A stretch of 64,000 bases of DNA from Phaeodactylibacter luteus. Lineage in GTDB: Bacteria > Bacteroidota > Bacteroidia > Chitinophagales > Saprospiraceae. The DNA lies in contig NZ_VOOR01000026.1 in NCBI RefSeq assembly GCF_007993045.1, positions 1-64,000 of the forward strand, read 5' to 3'. Made by a program: the position numbers and the translations under genes. Each line of letters opens with the position of its first letter. The first letter of the stretch is position 1. Below are positions 33,546 to 41,375 of this stretch, in pieces. The notes beneath the pieces are model-generated. The model saw nothing but the letters and a program-made list of their open reading frames with translations, did no database searches and was not told the origin of the DNA.

Positions 33546-33689
33546 GATCCTGTTGCAAATCAATATTTTATGAACTTAGCTTCCTCACTGTCTTGTCATT
33601 TAGCCCGCTAAAATCAAATTTAGGGGCTTCGCCAAGGCGCCTTGCCGGCCATACTGGCGCGGCAGGTAGGCATAAATTCTTGATTTTCA
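33546..33689. repeat. Family C repeat, copy C1
   Basis: A roughly 140-bp element with imperfect inverted ends AAATCAATATTTTATG (33557-33572) and CATAAATTCTTGATTT (33671-33686). It aligns over its length with copy C2 at 48603. It ends 25 bases from the stop of the asparagine-synthetase-B-like gene. Non-coding. Confidence 0.7.
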
Positions 33690-33713
33690 TGGCGAAGCCA
33701 CCCCAGGTAAGCG

Positions 33714-35000
33714 CTAAGTTTTGCGCTTTTTCTTTTTAGCAGCAGGGAACAGGATGTTGTTCAAAATCAAGCGGTAGCCAGGCGAATTGGGGTGCAGGCT
33801 GAGGTCGGTCTCCGGGTCTTGAACATAGTGGCGGTAATCTTCGGGGTCGTGCCCACCGTAAAAAGTAAAGAACCCTTGCCCATATTCGCTGTGGATGTAG
33901 CGGGCTTCCCGGGCCGGCTTGGTTTCTCCAAGTATGAGGACGTTAGATTTGATGACGGGGTTGCGGAATGCGGTGGTCTGCCCCATAAAGCCTTTAACGG
34001 TACGGGTATGGTTTTGGGTCAGCATGGTGGGCACAGGGTCCCACTTGGCTGAAAAGTCAAAGAGGGTGAAATAGTCTTGGTCTGACTTTACCATAGCATC
34101 TCTGCCCCTGAAATGGTCGATATTGGAATATTCGTATTCCAGAGGGTTGCGCTCCAGCTGAAAATCCTCAAAGGCAAAGGTCTTTGAATAATCCAGCTTT
34201 TCCTGGGCATTGGGGTCAACGGGGTCGCCATCGTACATTTCGGCACAAATGTCTACGCCCTCTGCCGCCAGCGCAATATCATAAGTGTCAGTAGCTGAGC
34301 ACATTGCGAACATAAAACCGCCCCCGACCACATATTCTTTAATTTTTTTGACGACGGATAGCTTGAGCTGTGACACTTTGGCAAACCCAAGGGTAGCTGC
34401 AAGCTCTTCCATTTTCCGCTGGTTTTCCCGGTACCAGGGCTGGTTGTGGTAGTTGCGGTAAAAGCGGCCGTACTGCCCGGTAAAATCCTCGTGGTGGAGG
34501 TGCAGCCAATCGTATTTCACCAGCTCGTCCCCGATCACCTCTGTATCGTACACCGTTTCGTAAGGTATTTCTGCATAAGTGAGCACCATGGTGACGGCAT
34601 CGTCCCAAGGCTGTATTTTCTCGCCCCGGGCGTTCTGGTCAGGCGTATAGACGGCAATTTTGGGCGCCTTTTCCAATTTCATGGCTTCCATGTTGACTTC
34701 CGGGTCGGCGATTTCATCGAGGATAGCGTTGAACTGGCCGTCTGCCAGCACTTCGTATGAGACTCCACGGGTGAGGCACTCTTTTTCAAAAACCCTGGAG
34801 TAGGGGAAGGCAAAGCTGCCGCCCCGGTAGTTGAGCAGCCACCAAGCTTCCACTTCATTGTTGAGCACCCAGTAGGTGATCCCATAAGCCTTGAGGTGGT
34901 CTTTTTGGCCTTCGGGGTCCATGGGGAGCAGTATGTAGGAAGCCTGCAAGTGCAAGGCACAGGCCATTAGGATTAAAACAGGGAGGACTTTCTTCATCAT
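33714..35000 (-). CDS. Secreted protein of the so-called asparagine synthetase B family
   Basis: A 428-residue protein with a signal peptide (about 1-19, ending LHLQA). Homologues in Bacteroidetes are often labelled asparagine synthetase B, but this protein lacks the N-terminal Cys2 glutaminase and the PP-loop ATP site of AsnB, so the name is misleading. It has a flavodoxin- or amidotransferase-like middle (PKIAVYTPDQNARG, VKYDWLHLHHEDFTGQYG), a GGGFMFAMCSATDTYD segment with a lone Cys, and a FTFYGGHDPEDYRH segment near the end. The start is at one of two adjacent ATGs (35000 or 34997). The basic tail KKKKRK is odd. It should be periplasmic; function unknown. Confidence 0.8.
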   Translation of the reverse strand: MMKKVLPVLILMACALHLQASYILLPMDPEGQKDHLKAYGITYWVLNNEVEAWWLLNYRGGSFAFPYSRVFEKECLTRGVSYEVLADGQFNAILDEIADPEVNMEAMKLEKAPKIAVYTPDQNARGEKIQPWDDAVTMVLTYAEIPYETVYDTEVIGDELVKYDWLHLHHEDFTGQYGRFYRNYHNQPWYRENQRKMEELAATLGFAKVSQLKLSVVKKIKEYVVGGGFMFAMCSATDTYDIALAAEGVDICAEMYDGDPVDPNAQEKLDYSKTFAFEDFQLERNPLEYEYSNIDHFRGRDAMVKSDQDYFTLFDFSAKWDPVPTMLTQNHTRTVKGFMGQTTAFRNPVIKSNVLILGETKPAREARYIHSEYGQGFFTFYGGHDPEDYRHYVQDPETDLSLHPNSPGYRLILNNILFPAAKKKKRKT

Positions 35001-35288
35001 ATTCTGCAGTTTCAATTTTGGGCAGGAATGGAGCCTGCTATAGTTGGACAACAACAATTCAGGGCCTTTGGATGTATAAACCCGTATGGAATGCAGACAG
35101 CTGCCCCGTCAGCCTTTCGCCAAGCCCTATAATTAAATCCAAATGCCTGCAGATTGTGATGCAAGCCTATGGCTTTAACAAAATACTAACACAGGCAGGG
35201 GGAGGCTTGGGCAAAAATCCGTTATTATTGTGTGTTTTGCCGGGGGCGGCCTTTGCTGCCCGGCAGGCCTGCAAAATCAAATACCTGA

Positions 35289-37385
35289 ATGGACAATATC
35301 AGTTTTCAATATCCAGCTTGGTACTTGCTCCTGTGCCTGGCGTGCGGAGCCCTATATGCTGCCTTATTGTACCTCCGCCCGGGGGCGTTGAAGGATCAGC
35401 CGGCGCGCCTGCGGCTGGGGTTGGCCGTACTCCGCTTTTTGGCGGTCAGCCTCATTGCGGTGCTTTTGCTCGAGCCCTTGCTCCGGCGTATAGCCACTGA
35501 GGTGCAAAAGCCGGTCATCGTGCTGGCCCGGGATGCTTCTGAATCGGTAGGGAATGCACTGGGCGATGAAAAATCCAGCTTTCTGGAGCGTTGGGAGCGC
35601 CTTGCTGAAGGCTTGTCGGAAGACTTTGAGGTCAAGCCTTATTCTTTTGGGGAGGGCGTCAGGCCCGGTTTGGATACGGCTTTCTCCGATAAAGAGACAG
35701 ACATAGCTGAGGCCCTCGCAGGCATTTACAGCTTGTACAGTGGGCAGAACCTGGGCGCGGTCGTTTTGGCTTCCGATGGCATCTACAACAAAGGCAGCAA
35801 CCCATTGTATGCGGTTTCTGGGCTTAATGCTCCGCTCTACAGTGTGGCCCTTGGAGATACTACCCCTCAACGGGATTTGCTGGTAAAGCGGGTTTTTCAC
35901 AATCGCATTGTTTATCTGGGCGACCGCTTCAGCATACAAGTGGATGTACTTGCAGAAAACGCTAATGGCGCACGGTCTACGCTTCGTGTCTATCAGGTGA
36001 GCGAGGGCGGGCAGCGCCTGCTTAAGGAAGAGGCTGTGGTTGTAAACAGCAACCGCTTTTTTGAAACCCGGGAGTTTATTTTGGATGCCCCTGCCGCCGG
36101 GGTGCAGCGCTACCGGGTTGAGCTGGCACGGATAGAGGGGGAGTCCAACCCTGTGAACAACCGGCAGGAGATTTTCATAGACGTGCTGGATGCCCGGCAG
36201 AAGATATTAGTGCTGGCGAATGCGCCCCACCCAGATGTCACCGCTTTTAAACAGGCTTTGGTGGGCAATAAAAACTACGAAGTGACGACGGCTTATGCCA
36301 ATGATTTTTCAGAACGCATAGAAGCTTTTGATTTTGTGGTTTTGCACAATCTGCCCAGTGCCCGGTTTGACTTGGGGCCTATATTTCAAAGTTTGCAGGA
36401 AAAGAGCATCCCCCACTTGTTCGTGGCTGGCTCACAAGTCAACTTCAGCCGCTTCAACGAACGGCAGGGCCTGGTGTCTATAAACAACCGGGGGGGATCG
36501 GTCAATCAGGTTCAGGGCTATTGGGCAGATGGCTTCGGCTTGTTCAAGATCAGCGATGAGCTGCGCAGTGCGCTCCCTGGGTTTTCGCCCCTTACAGCAG
36601 TTTTCGGGGAGTTTACCCCAGGTGCTGCGGGGGCCCCGCTCTTGCTGCAGCGCATCGGCAAAATCGATACCGACTACCCGCTTCTGGCAATGGGGGAGGA
36701 AAATGGGGTCAAAAAGGGGGTGCTCTGTGCAGAGGGTGTATGGAAATGGCGGCTTTTTGACTACCTGCAGCACCAGAACCATGATTTGTTTGACGAGCTG
36801 ATCGGCAAAATGGTGCAGTACCTGAGCGTAAAAGATGACAAGCGCCGGTTCAGAGTGAACCTGCCGGAGAATATCTTTGATGAGAACGAGCCGGTAGCCT
36901 TTGATGCAGAGTTGTACAACCGCAGCTTCGAGTTGATCAACGAGCCGGAGGCAGCGCTGACAGTTGAAGAGGAAGGGGGGAAGTCCTATGATTTCACCTT
37001 CAACCGCTCTGGCAGCACTTACCGCTTGAATGCGGGGGTGCTCCCTGTGGGCAATTATAATTTCCTGGCTACAACTTCCTTTGGCGGGGAGCGGTTCGAA
37101 TACCAAGGCCGCTTCAGTATTCAGCCGGTACAACTGGAGAGCTTTGAGACCACTGCTGACCACGGCGCATTGGCTCTGTTGAGCGAGAAGTATGGAGGGG
37201 AGCTCTTGTACCCGGATGGGATAGCAGGGCTGCCTGAAAAAATCCGTTCCCGGGAAACCGTAAAGCCGGTGATTTACGAGACAGCTCTTACCCATCCTGC
37301 CCTAAACTTTAAGTGGCTGTTCGGGCTCATTCTGCTGCTGCTCGGGGCTGAATGGGCCATCCGCCGCTACAAGGGGGCTTACTAG
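35289..37385 (+). CDS. VWA-domain membrane protein, BatA/BatB-like
   Basis: A 698-residue inner-membrane protein with two N-terminal helices (about 8-28 and 44-64), a von Willebrand A-like domain whose metal site DASES is at 82-86, several hundred residues of periplasmic Ig-like and amidotransferase-like modules, and one C-terminal helix (about 672-692) followed by a basic end. The short basic segment after the second helix fits a cytoplasmic start. Similar large VWA proteins are found in Bacteroidetes apart from the bat operon; their role is unknown, perhaps envelope assembly or aerotolerance. No MoxR-like partner gene is nearby. Confidence 0.82.
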   Translation: MDNISFQYPAWYLLLCLACGALYAALLYLRPGALKDQPARLRLGLAVLRFLAVSLIAVLLLEPLLRRIATEVQKPVIVLARDASESVGNALGDEKSSFLERWERLAEGLSEDFEVKPYSFGEGVRPGLDTAFSDKETDIAEALAGIYSLYSGQNLGAVVLASDGIYNKGSNPLYAVSGLNAPLYSVALGDTTPQRDLLVKRVFHNRIVYLGDRFSIQVDVLAENANGARSTLRVYQVSEGGQRLLKEEAVVVNSNRFFETREFILDAPAAGVQRYRVELARIEGESNPVNNRQEIFIDVLDARQKILVLANAPHPDVTAFKQALVGNKNYEVTTAYANDFSERIEAFDFVVLHNLPSARFDLGPIFQSLQEKSIPHLFVAGSQVNFSRFNERQGLVSINNRGGSVNQVQGYWADGFGLFKISDELRSALPGFSPLTAVFGEFTPGAAGAPLLLQRIGKIDTDYPLLAMGEENGVKKGVLCAEGVWKWRLFDYLQHQNHDLFDELIGKMVQYLSVKDDKRRFRVNLPENIFDENEPVAFDAELYNRSFELINEPEAALTVEEEGGKSYDFTFNRSGSTYRLNAGVLPVGNYNFLATTSFGGERFEYQGRFSIQPVQLESFETTADHGALALLSEKYGGELLYPDGIAGLPEKIRSRETVKPVIYETALTHPALNFKWLFGLILLLLGAEWAIRRYKGAY

Positions 37386-37412
37386 GAAAGGGATGCGCGC
37401 TGCCCGCCAAAG

Positions 37413-37597
37413 TGGGGCGTTTGGGCCTTCTTGCCTTTGCACAGGCATCGGCCTAGCGCTGCGAAGGGGTGGGAAGCCCGGTAGGGCCGAGCGAAGAGCG
37501 AGCCCCGTAGCATAGCGGCACCTGCCCGCTGGCAGGGGCAGGCCCCTATCCTTACGGAGGGGGCAGGCCAAAAAGAGCAATAATTCGGTTTGCGCCC
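37413..37597 (+). repeat. Family A repeat, copy A6
   Basis: Begins 28 bases after the VWA gene stop. The right terminus TTCGGTTTGCGCCC and the full core with GGCAGGGGCAGGCCCC are intact; the left terminus is reduced to GGGGCGTTTGGGCC. Confidence 0.8.
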
Positions 37598-37678
37598 AAA
37601 AACAGTGGGCTGCAACATTAGGAAGCTGATTTATGCGCCACTCTGGGTTTGACTGGAGGGGCGTTTGTTTTTACATTA

Positions 37679-37837
37679 GACTTCATGCGCGTGGGGCATT
37701 GTAGGGTTAAAGGCCGCTCTCTTTCCCATGCTATGCCTTTTTCGAGCTACTTCGCTTAGGATAAGCTCTTGGAAAAAGCCGGCGCGTGGTTGAAAAGGGT
37801 ACATTTTCCCAACGATACTGGCCCGGTGCCTCAAGTC
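37679..37837. repeat. Family B repeat, copy B2
   Basis: A 159-bp element with ends GACTTCATGCGC and GTGCCTCAAGTC (imperfect inverted repeats), aligned over its length with B1. Non-coding. From 37838 to 38102 I see no gene or clear signal. Confidence 0.75.
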
Positions 37838-38102
37838 TATGGTGCACGTGCTATTCGTCATATAGATTGCCCAAATGTTATTTTTTGTTTAAGAGCCCAA
37901 CGTGTACTGGATTTTGTTCGTCTATTCTTATAAAATTGCAGTGTTGGTTGAAGTTTTGTCAAAAGCCAAGGGTTAGCAGGAAGTCATCATCGTTTTACTG
38001 CTAGCACATCGGACAAAAAGTATGGTGCCTGCGAAATCAAACAGCCCCAACACCTAATCCCGAGGCCCCTTAACAGGGATGCCCCACCTAAAACCCATTA
38101 GT

Positions 38103-38684
38103 ATGAAAACTTATATCCTTTTGCTTTGGATAAGCCTGGCAGTTTTTACGTCGGTTTCCGCACAGCCCTTCAAGCCGCACGTTCGTGCCTATGCTGGCAT
38201 GGGGCTTTTCCCCACCTATCTCAAAGATCATAGCAAAATGAAATTCATCCCGCTCACTGCAGGGGTGGATTGCCACCTTTCCCGTCACTTCAGCCTCGGG
38301 CTGAGTGCAGCACATTCTGTGACTGAGTCGGGGCTGCAGCAGTTCCGTCCTGGCTTTCAGGCTCAATGGGACAACCACTTCACTGTGGTTGCGCTCCGGT
38401 TCAGCGGGCAGAGCCGGATGCTAGCTGAGCGCTGGCAGGTTTATGGCGGCATGTTGGCTGGGCTGACGATGACACGGATAGCCATGATAGAGGGGGAGGT
38501 AGAAAAGCTGAGGGAAGAGCGCGGTATAGATCAGCAGGCTGTGAACCCGCTTTATACCGCCTTTTTAGGCGCGCGTTATGACTTCAATCCCAGGGTTGGC
38601 GGCTATTTAGAGCTTGGGCTCGGTGCATCTGTGCTCACTATGGGCGCGAGCATGCGTATCGGCAAGCTCCCCAAACGCAGATAG
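38103..38684 (+). CDS. Outer membrane beta-barrel-like protein
   Basis: A 193-residue protein with a signal peptide (about 1-20, ending SVSAQP). The rest has alternating hydrophobic and polar strands separated by Gly-rich turns (VRAYAGMGLFP, LGLSAAHSVTESGL, LELGLGASVLTMGASMRIG) and fits a small eight-stranded outer-membrane beta-barrel of the OmpA/PorT type. The ATG at 38103 is chosen as the signal peptide begins there. Its function is unknown. Confidence 0.72.
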   Translation: MKTYILLLWISLAVFTSVSAQPFKPHVRAYAGMGLFPTYLKDHSKMKFIPLTAGVDCHLSRHFSLGLSAAHSVTESGLQQFRPGFQAQWDNHFTVVALRFSGQSRMLAERWQVYGGMLAGLTMTRIAMIEGEVEKLREERGIDQQAVNPLYTAFLGARYDFNPRVGGYLELGLGASVLTMGASMRIGKLPKRR

Positions 38685-38763
38685 ATGCACCAATCTGCCT
38701 GCCGGGAGGCCGCAAAGAGGGGATAGGGGAGCCGTTGCAACGCATTGTCAGTATGACAGGCAG

Positions 38764-39201
38764 CTACCAAGTCATATCATCGGCAGACCTGGGCCCCTTG
38801 CCATAAGCACGGGGGTTGACAGAAGGCGTGTCAGGGCGGTTGTAATTGTACTCTTCTTCCTCTTCTTCAGGCTCTGCGAAGCTGTTGGCTTCGTACTCTT
38901 CGTGCCTGCGGGTATATTCGTCGTAATCGTAGTCGGGCATAAGGTTCTCCTTCACATGGTTGATGGCTTCTTCCAAGTGTTCGAGGAAACGATTGAAGTC
39001 TTCTTTGTAGATAAAAATCTTGTGCCGTTCTTGGCCTTCCCCGTTGAATTTCCGGGTGCTCTCCGTAAGGGTGAGGTAGAAATCGTCTCCCTTGGTACGC
39101 CTGACATCAAAGAAATAAGTCCGGCGTTTTCCAGCTTTCATTTTCAGGGAGTACTCACTTTCAAACTTCCTTGGGTTATGCCCTTTTTCCACGCTAAACA
39201 A
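38764..39201 (-). CDS. Pur-alpha-like DUF3276 nucleic-acid-binding protein
   Basis: A 145-residue protein with one PUR repeat (KAGKRRTYFFDVRRTKGDDFYLTLTESTRKF and the paired strand HKIFIYKEDFNRFLEHLEEAINHV), followed by an acidic, disordered tail rich in Glu and Tyr. Such small proteins are widespread in Bacteroidetes and bind single-stranded DNA or RNA as dimers. No ATG start is available: TTG at 39201 or GTG at 39192 are the options. It is transcribed alone, convergent with the beta-barrel gene. Confidence 0.85.
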   Translation of the reverse strand: MFSVEKGHNPRKFESEYSLKMKAGKRRTYFFDVRRTKGDDFYLTLTESTRKFNGEGQERHKIFIYKEDFNRFLEHLEEAINHVKENLMPDYDYDEYTRRHEEYEANSFAEPEEEEEEYNYNRPDTPSVNPRAYGKGPRSADDMTW

Positions 39202-39383
39202 GGTTTTATGGTCAATGTCCGACTAAGCTGGCCTGTGAAAGCTCATATCCTATGGCGACAGGTGCTCTGCAAAAGAAAATTCACCCTGCAAATGTAAAGA
39301 TTTACAGCTTATTTCAAAAAGCTGCGCAAAACAGTAATTAAAAAACAGCAGGCTTGGCAGGGGGCAAATGAAAGTAGGTCAGC

Positions 39384-41174
39384 TTATTCTTCAGTAGTGA
39401 CCTCTTCCAAGCGCTGCTTTTCAACCAAATCTGCATAATATCCTCCTTTCTGTAAGAGCTCTTCGTGCGTGCCCATTTCTGCAATCTGCCCATCTTCCAA
39501 TACCAGGATCTGGTCAAACTCCAATAGCGAATAGATCCGGTGTGTAATGATGATGGCGGTCTTATCCGCAAGAGCGCCAGACAAATAGCCCAGAATCTGC
39601 TGTTCTGTTTTGGTATCTACAGCTGAGAGGCAGTCGTCCAGAAGTACAATATCTGGCTGTTTGAGGAAAGCCCGAGCAATAGAGACCCGTTGTTTTTGTC
39701 CGCCGGAAAGCGTGACCCCTCTTTCGCCCACCATAGTCTCAAACCCATTGGGCAAGTCCATGATGTCGTCATATACAGCAGCATACCTGGCATACTGCCT
39801 GACTTCCTCCTCTTCAGCATCCCGCCGCCCAAAAGCGATATTGCTGGCGATGGTATCAGAAAAGAGGAAAACGTCCTGAGGTACGTAGCCCACCGCCCGG
39901 CGCAGCTGATACAGGTCGTGGTCTCGTATATCCTTGCCGTCTACTCGGACTTTGCCCGAGCTTGCATCGTACATGCGCACCAAGAGGTCGGCGATAGTGG
40001 TCTTGCCGGAGCCTGTTTTCCCAATAATGGCCATTTTCTGCCCTGGCTTCAGCGCGAAGGAAACGTCCTTGAGCGCTTGCGTACCGGTATCCGGATAGGT
40101 GAAGGAGACCTGATCGAACTCAATGCTGCCACGGATAGGCTCGCCCGGTGTGCCCAGATTGGCGATTTCGGGTTCGAGTTGCAAGAATTCGTTGATCCGT
40201 TTCTGAGAAGCTGCTGCCTGTTGGATGATCGAAGCGATCCATCCGATAGCCGTTACGGGCCAGGTAAGCATATTCACATAGATGACGAACTCTGCGATAT
40301 TGCCTGGGGTAATCGCTCCACTGACCACCTTGAGCCCGCCCACATATACCGTGATGACCGTGCTGGCCCCGATCAGCAGGATCATGAGGGGGTAGAAAAA
40401 AGCATCTACCCTGGCCAGGCCCAGGGCTTTGTCCCGGTAAATGTCGCTCTCTTTTTTGAAAAAGCGGAGCATAGGCTTCTCCTGTACATAAGATTTGACC
40501 ACCCGGATGCCAGAATAAATTTCCTGGGCATTGGTGTTGAGCCGGGCCAGCTGCCGCTGAATGACCTCGCTTTTGCGGTTGATGAGGTTGCTGACATAAT
40601 AGATGGACACAGACAGTATGGGCAAAGGGGCCAGAGAGTACAGCGTGAGCTCTAAGCTCACACTGACCATAGAGTAAATGACCAGGATGAAAAGAGACAC
40701 GAGGTTGATGCCATAAAGCACTGCCGGGCCGAGGTACATCCTCACTTTGGAAACATCTTCTGTAATACGGGACATCATATCCCCGGTATTGTTCCGCTTG
40801 TAGAAAGAAAGGCTGAGGGCTTCGTACTGCGCAAAAATCTCCTTGCGCATATCATACTCGATCAAGCGGGACATGACGATGATCGTCTGCCTCATAAAGT
40901 ACATGAAAATGCCCATCAGCAGTGCTAAGATCAGCACCAAAACCCCAAAGAAAAGCAGCGATTGCCCCAAGATGCTGTAAAGCTCTGGCTGAAGGTCAAA
41001 TCCGTTCAGCATACCGTACAAACCGATGTTCTCAACGACAAGGTCAAGGGCTTCCCGGATCATTTGGGGCTGCAGCACCCGGAAGTAGTTGGACAGGGAC
41101 ACAAAGAGGATCCCGAGTAAAAGGTGCCCCTTGTACCGGAAAAAGAACTTATTCAGATAGGCGAGTTGCTTCAC
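39384..41174 (-). CDS. ABC exporter, fused permease and ATPase
   Basis: A 596-residue half-transporter that should work as a homodimer or heterodimer. Six membrane helices fill residues 1-325 with the conserved coupling segment (QYEALSLSFYKRNNTGDMMSRI). The ATPase has Walker A GKTGSGKTT, Q-loop VPQDVFLFSDTIASNIAFG, signature TLSGGQKQRVSIARA and Walker B IVLLDDCLSAVD, where the usual catalytic Glu after Walker B is Asp-Cys (DDC). That change may slow hydrolysis and is typical of the degenerate half of heterodimeric exporters, but no partner gene is adjacent. Substrate is probably a lipid, drug or peptide. Confidence 0.93.
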   Translation of the reverse strand: MKQLAYLNKFFFRYKGHLLLGILFVSLSNYFRVLQPQMIREALDLVVENIGLYGMLNGFDLQPELYSILGQSLLFFGVLVLILALLMGIFMYFMRQTIIVMSRLIEYDMRKEIFAQYEALSLSFYKRNNTGDMMSRITEDVSKVRMYLGPAVLYGINLVSLFILVIYSMVSVSLELTLYSLAPLPILSVSIYYVSNLINRKSEVIQRQLARLNTNAQEIYSGIRVVKSYVQEKPMLRFFKKESDIYRDKALGLARVDAFFYPLMILLIGASTVITVYVGGLKVVSGAITPGNIAEFVIYVNMLTWPVTAIGWIASIIQQAAASQKRINEFLQLEPEIANLGTPGEPIRGSIEFDQVSFTYPDTGTQALKDVSFALKPGQKMAIIGKTGSGKTTIADLLVRMYDASSGKVRVDGKDIRDHDLYQLRRAVGYVPQDVFLFSDTIASNIAFGRRDAEEEEVRQYARYAAVYDDIMDLPNGFETMVGERGVTLSGGQKQRVSIARAFLKQPDIVLLDDCLSAVDTKTEQQILGYLSGALADKTAIIITHRIYSLLEFDQILVLEDGQIAEMGTHEELLQKGGYYADLVEKQRLEEVTTEE

Positions 41175-41375
41175 GTGTGGGTCGCTTCAGTCAGGTTCAG
41201 GAAAAATATCCTTTCACAAAATTAAACCGCTTCCGGAAAGGTTTGGGCGCAGCCAGATTTTTTCATGCAGGAAATGCCTGTAGGGGAGGGGGTTGAGCGG
41301 GAAGCTCAAGCCATTCCACAGCCGTTTTGCACTTTCTTAAAACCCATGTGCCATAGATTGGTTGACCTCTCGGGC

